A DNA stretch of 64,000 nucleotides from the NCBI GenBank assembly GCA_947624745.1, contig CANQLR010000004.1, positions 1 through 64,000 of the forward strand, written 5' to 3'. The translations under genes and the position numbers were made by a program. This document shows, one piece after another, positions 7,603 to 16,347 of the stretch; position 1 is the first letter of the stretch; each line of letters opens with the position of its first letter. The stretch comes from an uncultured Clostridia bacterium (GTDB lineage: Bacteria > Bacillota > Clostridia > Oscillospirales > Ruminococcaceae). Below the pieces are notes generated by a model that was not told the DNA's origin, did no database searches, and saw nothing but the letters and a program-made list of their open reading frames with translations.

Positions 7603-10218
7603 TCATCTTTTCCTCCCCCTCCCCGCGTTCCCCACCGCCCCGATCACCGGCGCGATGAGCGCGAAAAGGCAGGCCGGGAGGTACATCTTCGGCGGCAGGG
7701 CGCAGGTCTGCATGACCCCCGAGAGCGGCGGGAACCAGATGCAGGCGCAGAGCGCGGCGGCCGAGAGCGCGACCGAGCCCAAAAGCGCGGGATTTTTGAG
7801 CGGGTTCATCCCGAAAAGCGACCTTGTCTCGCTTCGGCACTCGAAAACGTGCACGAGCTGGGACAGAATAAGGGTGATGAGCGCGGCGGTCCGTGCGGCG
7901 GGGAGGGTATAGCCGAGCTTAAGCGAGTAAACAAAGCTTGCGAGCGTGCTTGCCGCGATGAGCGCCCCCCGCACCGCGATCTTGAGCCACAGCCCGCCGC
8001 TCGCGAAGCTCCCCGAAAAGTCCCCGGGCTTTTTGTCCATCAGGCTGTCCTCCGGCTTTTCCAGCCCCAGCGCCACAGCCGGCAGCCCGTCGGTCACGAG
8101 GTTCACAAGCAGTATCTGCGTCGGCAGAAGCACCACCGGCAGCCCCGAAATTATCGAGAGAAACATCACCGCGACCTCGCCGATATTGCAGGAGATCAGG
8201 TATCTCACGAGCTTTCGTATGTTTGAATAGACGGTCCGTCCCTGCTTTACGGCAGCGGTGAGGGTCGCGAAGTTGTCGTCCAAGAGTATGACGTCCGCGG
8301 CCTGCTTGCACACGTCGGTGCCGGTTTTTCCCATCGCGACCCCGATGTCCGCGGCCTTCACGGCGGGCGCGTCGTTCACGCCGTCCCCGGTCATCGCGAC
8401 GGTGCAGCCGCGTTCCTTAAGCGCGTTGACTATTCTCAGCTTATCCGACGGCGTGACCCGCGAATACACCGCGATATCCCCCGAGCGGTGCCGTAGCTCA
8501 TTATCGCTCAGCCCGTCGAGCTCTTTCTTCGAGATGCACTTCATTCCCGGCCGAAGTATCCCCGCGCGCCTTGCGACCGCCTCCGCCGTAAGCGGGTGAT
8601 CTCCGGTGATCATCACGACCCGAATGCCCGCGCGCCGGCACTCTGCGACCGCCCTGACCGCCTCCTCACGCGGCGCGTCCATCATGCCGATCAGCCCCAT
8701 GAACACCTCGCCGCCCTCGGTGGCTTCGCTCACGGCGAGAACTCTCAGCCCGTTTTTTGCCATGTTCTCATATTTCGAGATTATGCTGTTTTTCGCCGAG
8801 GTGTCGAGCCGCCTGATCTCGCCCCGGTCGCAAAAGCTCCTGCACTGCGAGATAATGACGTCCGGCGCGCCCTTTACTGCCGTAAACTCCCTTCCCGCGC
8901 GGCGATACCTCACCGTCATCTTCTTGCTCTCGTGGTCGAACGGTATCTCGCTTATCCTCACGCAGCCCTCAACCGCCCCTCCGCTTGTCACCCCGCATTT
9001 TTCCGCCGCAATGAGAATTGCCGCTTCGGTGGGATCTCCCTCCGCCTCATAAAGTCCCCGCGTTTTCCTCTCCCGCGAGCTTTCCTCCCGCTCATACGGC
9101 GTGATTTTCGCGTTGCAGCAAACCGCCGCAAGCTCCAGAACGTGCCTTGCGTGCTCCGGCAGCTTATCCAATGTTTCCCCGTTTAGAGATACCTTCCCCC
9201 TCGTCGAATACCCCGACCCGGTGAGGGAAATCTCCTCCCCGGCGGCGTAAATTTCGGTCACGCTCATGACGTTTTCGGTGAGCGTTCCCGTCTTGTCGGT
9301 GCAGATGACGTTCGTGCAGCCGAGCGTTTCGACCGAGTGGAGCTTATTGACGAGCGCGTTCAGCCTCACCGTCCGCCTCACGGCCAGCGCGAGCGCGATA
9401 GTCACCGTCGCCGGCAGCCCCTCGGGTATCGCTGCGATGGCGATGGTTATCCCGGTCATCAGCATGTCGAAAAGCGGCTCTCCGCGAAGTATCCCCGCCG
9501 CAGTCACAAGCGCGCAGACCAAAAGGCAAATCACGCAGAGCGACGTTCCGAGCTTCCCAAGCTTTTTCTGTAAGGGAGTTTTCTGCTCCGCCTCCCTCCC
9601 GATAAGCCCCGAGACCTTTCCCATCTGCGTTTTCATGCCAGTCAGAACCGTTTCGCAGACCGCGTTTCCCCGAAGCACAGCCGTCCCCGCATAGCAAAGC
9701 CCCGCCTCCGACGGGCTCAAAATATCCTCCCCCGAATAGACCGCCTTTTTCACCCCGCCCGACTCTCCGGTGAGTACAGCCTCGTCGCACCGAAGCCCGT
9801 ACTCCTCTAAAATTTTCCCGTCTGCGGGCACCCTGTCCCCCTCCGAAAGAAGAAAAATATCCCCCCGAACGAGCTCCCTCGCCTCGATCTTCTGTTCCTT
9901 CCCGTCCCTTATGACCCTTGCCGACGGCGCGCTCATCCGCTCGAGAGCCTCGACCGTGCGTTCTGTCCGATACTCCTGGATAAACCCGAGCACCGCGTCA
10001 AGAATGACTATCGCGATGATGGTCACCGCGTCGTAGATCTCTCCCATCACCGCCGAAACCGCCGTCGCGCCCAGAAGCACCATCACCATCACGTCTCGGA
10101 ACTGTCCGGCAAAAATGCCGAGCGCGCCCCGCTTGGCCGGCTTTTCAAGAGTGTTCTCGCCCTCCTCCTTAAGACGCTTGCAAGCTTCCTCCGAGGTCAG
10201 TCCTTTGTAGTTAAGCAT
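7603..10218 (-). CDS. P-type cation ATPase, Ca2+-transporting type
   Basis: Integral membrane pump of 871 residues. In order: N-terminal cation-ATPase segment (residues 1-70), first membrane pairs, actuator domain with TGES loop (LTGESGGV), PEGLPA in M4 (the PMCA/SERCA-like calcium site motif), phosphorylation motif ICTDKTGTLT with Asp308, nucleotide domain, TGDGVNDAPAV hinge motif, and a C-terminal cation-ATPase membrane domain with about six helices. This is the P2-type Ca2+ or Mn2+ exporter pattern; which ion is moved is not proven. The start is set at MLNYKGLT because a GAGGAG site lies nine bases upstream; an earlier in-frame ATG is inside the hairpin at 10231-10262. Confidence 0.92.
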   Translation of the reverse strand: MLNYKGLTSEEACKRLKEEGENTLEKPAKRGALGIFAGQFRDVMVMVLLGATAVSAVMGEIYDAVTIIAIVILDAVLGFIQEYRTERTVEALERMSAPSARVIRDGKEQKIEARELVRGDIFLLSEGDRVPADGKILEEYGLRCDEAVLTGESGGVKKAVYSGEDILSPSEAGLCYAGTAVLRGNAVCETVLTGMKTQMGKVSGLIGREAEQKTPLQKKLGKLGTSLCVICLLVCALVTAAGILRGEPLFDMLMTGITIAIAAIPEGLPATVTIALALAVRRTVRLNALVNKLHSVETLGCTNVICTDKTGTLTENVMSVTEIYAAGEEISLTGSGYSTRGKVSLNGETLDKLPEHARHVLELAAVCCNAKITPYEREESSRERKTRGLYEAEGDPTEAAILIAAEKCGVTSGGAVEGCVRISEIPFDHESKKMTVRYRRAGREFTAVKGAPDVIISQCRSFCDRGEIRRLDTSAKNSIISKYENMAKNGLRVLAVSEATEGGEVFMGLIGMMDAPREEAVRAVAECRRAGIRVVMITGDHPLTAEAVARRAGILRPGMKCISKKELDGLSDNELRHRSGDIAVYSRVTPSDKLRIVNALKERGCTVAMTGDGVNDAPAVKAADIGVAMGKTGTDVCKQAADVILLDDNFATLTAAVKQGRTVYSNIRKLVRYLISCNIGEVAVMFLSIISGLPVVLLPTQILLVNLVTDGLPAVALGLEKPEDSLMDKKPGDFSGSFASGGLWLKIAVRGALIAASTLASFVYSLKLGYTLPAARTAALITLILSQLVHVFECRSETRSLFGMNPLKNPALLGSVALSAAALCACIWFPPLSGVMQTCALPPKMYLPACLFALIAPVIGAVGNAGRGRKR

Positions 10219-10230
10219 AATAAAAATCTC

Positions 10231-10262
10231 CTCATACATGTCCTTTTGGACAAGTGTATGAG
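10231..10262 (-). promoter_or_regulatory. Hairpin overlapping ribosome site of the P-ATPase gene
   Basis: On the minus strand CCTCATACActTGTCC pairs with GGACATGTATGAGG around an AAAA loop (14 pairs, two-base bulge). The 3' arm runs into the GAGGAG ribosome site of the ATPase gene and is followed by AGATTTTTATT. It may terminate the flavin reductase transcript, hide the ribosome site, or both. Confidence 0.6.
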
Positions 10263-10282
10263 GAAATCTCTCCGTTTATGAC

Positions 10283-10780
10283 TTACGCCCGATAGGCTTT
10301 TATTATCTCGCCCACATAAACCGTGTGCAGGTCTCTCTCGGGGTAGTTTTGTTCGATCACCGTCCTGTCGAGAAAGCTTTCTTCGAGCATAGGCTGCTTA
10401 AAGAGCTTTCTGCAGACCAGAACAAGGTCGGCCTCCTCGAAGGTCACCGCCCCGCCCGAGAATATCGGGTTAAGGCCCGCCTCCTTCGGCTTGTCGTGAT
10501 CCCTGCCCGAAACGCTCCCGCAGAGGCCGAGCGCCTTCTTATAGCCATCGGGGAAGAAGGTCAGCGTAAAAAGCTCCTCCCGGTCGACGAACTCCTTGGT
10601 GTAGCGCTGCGGGCGGATATAAACCGTCGCGACCGGCCTGTTCCAGAGAATACCGACCCCGCCCCACGAGGCAGTCATGGTGTTGAAGCTCTTTTCGTTC
10701 CCCGCGGTGATTAGGCACCAGTCACGGCCGATGCGCTCGAACGGGTCAAAGCTCAGTGTGGATATGTCAAATTCCCGCAT
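10283..10780 (-). CDS. Flavin reductase / flavoredoxin-like FMN protein
   Basis: Protein of 165 residues of the flavin-reductase-like, FMN-binding split-barrel family. The N-terminal NTMTASWGGVGILWNRP segment (about residues 33-49) and YIRPQRYT (about 54-61) are the flavin-contacting stretches typical of flavoredoxins. These carry electrons or reduce flavin in anaerobes; the partner is unknown. It stands between prs and the P-ATPase gene on the same strand, with 50 bp to the preceding gene. Confidence 0.88.
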   Translation of the reverse strand: MREFDISTLSFDPFERIGRDWCLITAGNEKSFNTMTASWGGVGILWNRPVATVYIRPQRYTKEFVDREELFTLTFFPDGYKKALGLCGSVSGRDHDKPKEAGLNPIFSGGAVTFEEADLVLVCRKLFKQPMLEESFLDRTVIEQNYPERDLHTVYVGEIIKAYRA

Positions 10781-10830
10781 AAATGCTCCTCCTTTATATA
10801 AGACTATTCCGGCGCTTCAAAAAGTATGAC

Positions 10831-11988
10831 TCATTCCGAAATATGGCTGTGCTCCTCCAAAAGCTGCTTGATCTTCTCGTGCGGATCGAGTATATCGCTC
10901 ACCGACATATCGTGGTTAAGCGCCGCCACGAAATAGGACACATACTTCGAGCAGTCGACAGTATGGAACCACGGGCGCTCCGAAAGCTCGGGGTTGAGAT
11001 AGCTCAGGTTAGTCCCGTAAACTCCCGTAATTTTCCCTTCCGCGTATGCTTCGTCGAAGGGCTTTAAGCCGTTGGTGAAAACGGGGTAGGTGGCGTATGC
11101 GAATATCCTTCCCGCGTCGCGCGCCTTAAGCTCGTTTGCTATGTCAAGGACCGAATCTCCCGAGGAGATTATGTCGTCCGCGATGAAGATGTCCTTCCCC
11201 CTGACGTCGTTTCCGAGGTATTCGTGCGCGACGATGGGGTTCCTGCCGTTGACGATGACCGAGTAATCCCGCCTCTTATAGAACATTCCGAGGTCTACCC
11301 CGAGCACCGATGCGTAGTACATATTCCTCGACATCGCGCCCTCGTCGGGGGACACCACCATGAAATTATCCTTGTGAACGCTCAGCTTTTCGGCGGTGTG
11401 TATGAGCGTTTTCAGCACCTGATAGGAGGGGATTATGTTGTCAAACCCCATCAGCGGGACGGCGTTCTGGACCCTCGGGTCGTGCGCGTCGAAGGTGAGG
11501 ATATTTTCGACCCCCATCGACTGCAGCTCCTGGAGCATCCACGCGCAGTCGAGCGATTCGCGGTAGTTTCTTCTGTGCTGCCTCCCGCCGTAGAGAATAG
11601 GCATGATGACGTTTATCCTGTGCGCCTTGCCTCCGGCGGCCTGGATGATCCGCTTAAGGTCCTGATAGTGGTCGTCCGGCGACATATGGTTCTCGTGCCC
11701 GAAGAGGGGATAGGTGCAGCTGTGGTTTCCCGTGTCGCATATGATGAAAAGATCAAGTCCTCTTACCGTGCTCTCGATGAGCGCCTTCGCGTCGCCCGTC
11801 TGGAACCTCGGGCAGTTGCAGGGTATCAGAAACGTGTCGATATCCTGTCCCGACTGCCTCGCCCAGGTAACAAGATAGTCGTTTATCTTGGTGCCGAGCT
11901 CCTTTGCGCCCTCCATAGCGATTATCCCGAGCGGGGCAACGCTAAGGTTCGGATTGAAGACCTGCGCCGTCTTTCTTCTTTTTGTCAT
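10831..11988 (-). CDS. prs: Ribose-phosphate pyrophosphokinase (long variant)
   Basis: Makes PRPP from ribose-5-phosphate and ATP. At 385 residues it is about 70 longer than the Bacillus/E. coli enzyme. Family landmarks are present but divergent: LTFDAHDPRVQN (about 163-174; flexible metal/ATP region), VSPDEGAMSR (phosphate/ribose binding) and the PRPP loop FIADDIISSGDS near residue 275. The extra length lies mainly in the N-terminal half (HENHMSPDDHYQDL region) and at the C-terminus. GGAGGTAAAG precedes ATG. It lies 99 bp downstream of potD on the same strand and may share the pot transcript; a small GCCCtgtcGGGC hairpin lies in the gap. Confidence 0.88.
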   Translation of the reverse strand: MTKRRKTAQVFNPNLSVAPLGIIAMEGAKELGTKINDYLVTWARQSGQDIDTFLIPCNCPRFQTGDAKALIESTVRGLDLFIICDTGNHSCTYPLFGHENHMSPDDHYQDLKRIIQAAGGKAHRINVIMPILYGGRQHRRNYRESLDCAWMLQELQSMGVENILTFDAHDPRVQNAVPLMGFDNIIPSYQVLKTLIHTAEKLSVHKDNFMVVSPDEGAMSRNMYYASVLGVDLGMFYKRRDYSVIVNGRNPIVAHEYLGNDVRGKDIFIADDIISSGDSVLDIANELKARDAGRIFAYATYPVFTNGLKPFDEAYAEGKITGVYGTNLSYLNPELSERPWFHTVDCSKYVSYFVAALNHDMSVSDILDPHEKIKQLLEEHSHISE

Positions 11989-12087
11989 ACTTTACCTCCT
12001 GCCCTGTCGGGCGTCTTATTTTACCTCAACCGAGGAAAAAGCTCAATAAAAGGGGAAAGTGCCATGTCTGCGCGGTTTTCGGGCAGC

Positions 12088-13344
12088 TCAGTAGCTGTCG
12101 CGCTTTTTCTTTAAAGCCCGCCTTACGTTCACGAACACCGTCGCGGCGATAAGGCATACAAGGAACAGCGGTACGAACCAGACGTTCGAGTTGTCGACCT
12201 TCAGCTGCGTCCAGAGCTCCTGCATATAGGCGTTGGTCTCGTCCGAGAGGTTTATGAACACCTCGGTGTTCTCCGCCAGAAATTCGTCCGAGGGGTATCT
12301 TTTCTCGTCCGATTTTACCTCGTCGTCCAAAAGCTCATAAGCCGCCGCGTTCGGGGTGGAATAGCCGACGTAGTCGCAGTTCGCGAGCGCGATCTCGGCC
12401 TCGCAGAGAAAGTTTATATACATCTCCGCGGCCTCCTTGTTTTCGGCGGTGGTGGGAATGCAGACCGCGTCTACGAACCAGTTCGTTCCCTCCGCGGGGA
12501 TAATGTAGTCAAGGTCGGGGTTGTCGTCGCACATCGTCACCGCGTCGCCGACGTAATACGGCCCGATGGCCGCCGAGCCGCCCTCTAACTTATCGAAAAT
12601 TTCGTCCATTACATACCCCTGGACGATCTCCTTCTGCTCCTTTAAAAGCGCGGCGCAGCGATCGAGCTCGGCCTTGCTCTCGGTGTTAAGCGAGTAGCCG
12701 AGATACGCCTGCGCGATGCCGAACGCGTCGCGGGGGTTATTGAACATCAGGATATTTCCCGCGTATTTTTCGTCCCACAAGGACGCCCAGGAGGTTATCT
12801 CGCCGTCGATCATCGTCGTGTTGTAGATGATGCAGACCATGCCCCAAAGATAGGGCACCGAGTATTCGTTGTCGGGATCGTATTGGGGGTTAAGAAAGCT
12901 CGGCATGATCTTTGCAAGGTTCGGGATATTGTCAAAATCGAGCTTCTGGAGCATACCTTCCTTGATCATCTTCGAGATCATATAGTCGGAGGGTATGACG
13001 ATGTCGTAGGTCGCGCCCCCCGAGAGGAGCTTCGAGTAGAGCGTTTCGTTCGAGGCCACCGTCTTATAGTTTACGGTGATCCCGGTGAGCGCCTCGAAGG
13101 CCTCGTTCACGTCGACCGATTCGTCGTCGTTTATCGACATATATTCGCCCCAGTTGGCGACGTTTAAGGTGATGTCCTCGTCCTTAAGGCGGGAGTAGTC
13201 ATAGTCGGAAAACAGCTCGGGGTCGAGGCCGAATTCCTCCAAAACGGCGTCGCGGTCGATTTCATCGGAGACCTGCGATCCGGCGCAGCCGCAGAGCGAC
13301 AGAGCGAGCGCGGCGGCCGAAATAAGAGCAAAAATGCGCTTCAT
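12088..13344 (-). CDS. potD: Spermidine/putrescine-binding lipoprotein with extra C-terminal anchor
   Basis: Extracytoplasmic substrate-binding component of the Pot ABC transporter, 418 residues. The signal peptide ends in lipobox LCGC (Cys20). The mature part follows the PotD pattern: VANWGEYM near residue 63, TYDIVIPSDYM, the YLWGMVCIIYNTTMI hinge region, and TNWFVDAVCIPTTAENKEAA, typical of polyamine-binding type 1 proteins. Unusually, a second hydrophobic helix (about 386-404) followed by a Lys/Arg-rich tail closes the protein, predicting both a lipid anchor and a C-terminal membrane anchor. Its start overlaps potC by the ATGA type of junction. Confidence 0.93.
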   Translation of the reverse strand: MKRIFALISAAALALSLCGCAGSQVSDEIDRDAVLEEFGLDPELFSDYDYSRLKDEDITLNVANWGEYMSINDDESVDVNEAFEALTGITVNYKTVASNETLYSKLLSGGATYDIVIPSDYMISKMIKEGMLQKLDFDNIPNLAKIMPSFLNPQYDPDNEYSVPYLWGMVCIIYNTTMIDGEITSWASLWDEKYAGNILMFNNPRDAFGIAQAYLGYSLNTESKAELDRCAALLKEQKEIVQGYVMDEIFDKLEGGSAAIGPYYVGDAVTMCDDNPDLDYIIPAEGTNWFVDAVCIPTTAENKEAAEMYINFLCEAEIALANCDYVGYSTPNAAAYELLDDEVKSDEKRYPSDEFLAENTEVFINLSDETNAYMQELWTQLKVDNSNVWFVPLFLVCLIAATVFVNVRRALKKKRDSY

Positions 13345-14174
13345 CTTCTTGTCCTCGCCTCCCTTACAGCAACGCGGGAAAGCGCCATGTCGCGGCGGAG
13401 CCTGCGGTTTTCGATGACGTTTTTGATAATGAGTATCGCGGTGATGACGACAAAGATTATCGCCGAAAGCGCGTTTATCTTCGGGGACACCTTCACCCTC
13501 GTCATCGACTCGATGGTGACCGAGAGGGTCTCGACGGTGGTGCCGGAGGTGAAATATGACACCACGAAGTCGTCGACCGAATAGGTCAGCGCCATCAGAA
13601 ATCCCGAGAATATGCCCGGCATTATCTCGGGTATCACGGCCTTGAAGAACGCCTGCCGCGGGTTGCAGCCGAGGTCCTGCGCCGCTTCGACGAGGTTCGG
13701 GCTCATTCCCCGAAGCTTCGGCAGCACGTTATATATGACATACGGCACGTCGAAGCTTATGTGGGCCAAAATAAGGGTCGCAAAGCCGAACTGGAAGGAC
13801 GTCCTTGTGACGAAGAACTTAAAGAGAATCATAAGCGAGATACCCATGATTATCTCGGGGTTGATGACCGGGATATAGGTCGCGCCCATGAAGAGCCCGC
13901 GGGCGGTCTTTCCCATCGAGTGTATGCCGAGGGCCGCCATCGTGCCGAGTACCGTCGCCAGGACCGAGGCCGCGAGCGCGACTATCACGGTATTTAAAAG
14001 CGAGGTCAGAATCCTTTCGTCCCTGAAGAGGTCGGCGTACCAGTGAAGGGTGAAGCCGGTCCAGTTTGCGCGGGATTTCGACTGGTTAAACGAGAAAACT
14101 ATCAAAACGAGTATCGGAAGATACAGAAACAGGTAGAGCAGGTACATATATACCTTAGAGGATACGGTCTTCAT
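13341..14174 (-). CDS. potC: Polyamine ABC transporter permease PotC
   Basis: Inner-membrane permease of 277 residues with six membrane helices and the EAA-type loop EAAQDLGCNPRQAFFKAVIPEIMPGI (about 168-193), where it contacts PotA. The N-terminus YLLYLFLYLPILVLIVFSFN is typical of PotC. The start overlaps the end of potB by four bases, and the 3' end overlaps potD, so all four pot genes form one translationally coupled operon. Confidence 0.94.
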   Translation of the reverse strand: MKTVSSKVYMYLLYLFLYLPILVLIVFSFNQSKSRANWTGFTLHWYADLFRDERILTSLLNTVIVALAASVLATVLGTMAALGIHSMGKTARGLFMGATYIPVINPEIIMGISLMILFKFFVTRTSFQFGFATLILAHISFDVPYVIYNVLPKLRGMSPNLVEAAQDLGCNPRQAFFKAVIPEIMPGIFSGFLMALTYSVDDFVVSYFTSGTTVETLSVTIESMTRVKVSPKINALSAIIFVVITAILIIKNVIENRRLRRDMALSRVAVREARTRR

Positions 14175-14980
14175 AGCTGCACATCCTCCTCCGAGCCGAA
14201 CTGGTTAAACAGGCTCATCATAAAGAGCACTATTATCATCAGCACCAGCGCCATAGCCGAGCCGAGGTGCGGGTTGTAGGAGTTTCCCGAAAACTGCATC
14301 TCGATTATATCGCCGATAAGGTCGTTCGTTCCGCCGCCGAGCATTCTCGAGATGATGAAGGTCGACACCGACGGCACGAACACCGCGATGACCCCGGTCG
14401 ATATACCGGGCATCGAAAGGGGAAGAAGCACCTTTCTCACGAGCCGGATCTTGTTCGACCCGAGATCCTGCGCCGCCTCGATTATCGACTGATCTATCTT
14501 GACCATGACCGAGTAGAGCGGAAGTATCATGAACGGCAGGTAGTTATACACCATGCCCAGAATTACCGCACCGGAGTTGTTGATGAGCTGATAGGGTCCG
14601 AGGTCGATAAGCCCGAGAAGCCGGTTTATTACGCCGTTTTGCTCCAAAAGGGTCATCCAGGCGTAGGTTCTGAGCAGAAAGTTTATCCACATCGGCACCA
14701 TAAGGAGCACGACAAGGGTCGAGCGGTTTATGGCGTTCGCGCGGGAGATTATGTAAGCCGCAGGGAACGCGATTACAAGGCAGATCACCGTCGCCGCGAT
14801 GGCAAAGAGAATAGATCGGAACAGCACCGCCATATAGTCCGACATCGCGAAGATGTTTTCAAGGGTAATCTTACCGTCGGTGTCCGAGAAGGCAAAGCCT
14901 ATCACGAGCGCGAGAGGAACGACGGTAAATATAAGCACCCAGACCGCGTAGGGTATCGCCAGAGAGCGCGGAGCCTTCAT
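14171..14980 (-). CDS. potB: Polyamine ABC transporter permease PotB
   Basis: Permease of 269 residues with six helices and the EAAQDLGSNKIRLVRKVLLPLSMPG coupling loop (about 165-189). The chosen start is the ATG at 14980 ([15 protein letters not shown]); its A is shared with the potA stop in a TAATG junction. A longer open frame upstream is rejected because it only mirrors potA. PotB and PotC form the heterodimeric channel for spermidine/putrescine uptake. Confidence 0.93.
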   Translation of the reverse strand: MKAPRSLAIPYAVWVLIFTVVPLALVIGFAFSDTDGKITLENIFAMSDYMAVLFRSILFAIAATVICLVIAFPAAYIISRANAINRSTLVVLLMVPMWINFLLRTYAWMTLLEQNGVINRLLGLIDLGPYQLINNSGAVILGMVYNYLPFMILPLYSVMVKIDQSIIEAAQDLGSNKIRLVRKVLLPLSMPGISTGVIAVFVPSVSTFIISRMLGGGTNDLIGDIIEMQFSGNSYNPHLGSAMALVLMIIVLFMMSLFNQFGSEEDVQL

Positions 14981-16026
14981 TATTCGGCCTCCGACTTGTG
15001 CATTATGTGGATATCCTCCGGCGTGACGTTCATGCCGATTATCGAGCCGACGCTCTCGCTCCTCGTCGACTGGATTATCCACTTATAGCCCAAGGCGTCC
15101 ACCGTTATCTCGTAATGCACGCCCTTGAATACCACGTTTTCGACCACGCCGACTATGCGCCCCTGCTCCTGAGGGACGACCTTGATGTCCTCGGGTCTTA
15201 TGACGACGTCGACCAGCTCGTCCTTTGCAAAGCCCTTGTCGACGCACTCGAACTCATCCCCCGCGAATTCTACCAAAAAGTCGCGGCGCATGATCCCGTC
15301 GATTATGTTCGACTCGCCGATAAAGTCCGCCACGAAGGCATTTTTCGGCTCGTTGTAAATATCCTGCGGAGTGCCTATCTGCTGTATCATACCGTCCCGC
15401 ATAACGACGACGGTGTCCGACATAGTCAGGGCCTCCTCCTGATCGTGAGTGACATAAATGAAAGTAATTTCCAGCTCGCGCTGCATTCTCTTAAGCTCGA
15501 TCTGCATGTCCTTGCGGAGCTTAAGGTCCAAAGCGCCCAGCGGCTCGTCCAAAAGAAGCACCTTCGGGCGGTTCACGAGCGCCCTCGCGATGGCGATCCT
15601 CTGCTGCTGGCCGCCCGAAAGGGAATTTATCGAGCGCTTTTCGTAGCCGCGCATGTTCACAAGCTCGAGCATCTCCTCGACCCGCGACTTTATCTCGTCC
15701 TCGGGGAGCTTCTGGATCCGAAGGCCGAACGCCACGTTCTCGTAGATGTTCAGGTGGGGAAACAGCGCATACTTCTGAAATACGGTGTTGACCTGCCGCT
15801 TATGGGGAGGAAGATTTTTGATATTAACACCGTTAAAAAATAGTTCACCGCTCGCCATTTCGGCAAAGCCACCGATGATTCGCAGGGTCGTTGTCTTTCC
15901 GCAACCCGACGGTCCCAGTAAGGTTACGAACTGCTTGTCGATGATGTCGAGGCTGATGCTTTTCAGTATCTGCTCCCCGTCATATTCGACGACGGCATTC
16001 CGTAAACTGATGATAGTATTTTCCAA
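14980..16026 (-). CDS. potA: Spermidine/putrescine ABC transporter ATPase
   Basis: ATP-binding subunit of 348 residues: Walker [10 protein letters not shown] (about residues 37-45), Q-loop QKYALFPH, signature [15 protein letters not shown], Walker [13 protein letters not shown], switch His in [10 protein letters not shown], then a C-terminal TOBE regulatory domain (about 270-345, VIRPEDIKV). The open frame begins with TTG, following AAAGGAGAC thirteen bases upstream. This is the first gene of the minus-strand pot operon, with the promoter at 16099-16127. Confidence 0.94.
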   Translation of the reverse strand: MENTIISLRNAVVEYDGEQILKSISLDIIDKQFVTLLGPSGCGKTTTLRIIGGFAEMASGELFFNGVNIKNLPPHKRQVNTVFQKYALFPHLNIYENVAFGLRIQKLPEDEIKSRVEEMLELVNMRGYEKRSINSLSGGQQQRIAIARALVNRPKVLLLDEPLGALDLKLRKDMQIELKRMQRELEITFIYVTHDQEEALTMSDTVVVMRDGMIQQIGTPQDIYNEPKNAFVADFIGESNIIDGIMRRDFLVEFAGDEFECVDKGFAKDELVDVVIRPEDIKVVPQEQGRIVGVVENVVFKGVHYEITVDALGYKWIIQSTRSESVGSIIGMNVTPEDIHIMHKSEAE

Positions 16027-16098
16027 TTACTTTCTTTGTCTCCTTTACTCATAGAATATACCTTCGGCATAGCGAATTGGACACGGTATGCCAAAATC

Positions 16099-16127
16099 AT
16101 TATAATACGCTTTTTCTCATTTTACAA
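16099..16127 (-). promoter_or_regulatory. Promoter of pot operon
   Basis: Minus strand: -35 TTGTAA, 17-base spacer, -10 TATAAT. The predicted leader of about 70 bases contains GGCATA...TATGCC inverted arms. It faces the murD promoter across a short AT-rich gap. Confidence 0.75.
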
Positions 16128-16269
16128 TAGCATTTTTCAACTTTTTCGTTTTCTACAAAAAATGAGGTTTTGCACCCGATTCTTTAGGCATTTTTATTCA
16201 CCCCGGCGAGGTAAAAAATACCGCTTTTTCCGGGCGGCGGGTTCCGACTAAAAAATCGCCCCGAAACGG
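16128..16269. other. Divergent intergenic region between potA and murD
   Basis: Together with the two flanking promoters this makes a 321-bp divergent gap. It is AT-rich toward the potA side and has a GC-rich patch near 16200-16240. No additional gene or clear operator was seen. Confidence 0.55.
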
Positions 16270-16298
16270 TTGAAATTTTTCGCGGGATAGTGTATAAT
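16270..16298 (+). promoter_or_regulatory. Promoter of murD operon
   Basis: -35 TTGAAA (16270-16275), 17-base spacer, -10 TATAAT (16293-16298) preceded by TAGTG. The same TAGTGTATAAT context occurs at the mcrB promoter. Confidence 0.85.
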
Positions 16299-16347
16299 GA
16301 TCATGGAATATTATTTTGCGCGGGAGCGTTTTTCGGAGGGATAATAC

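Noticed and set aside
14981..15082. Longer N-terminus for PotB
   Set aside because: The extension is antisense-like, highly charged and lies within potA; a TAATG junction gives the start.
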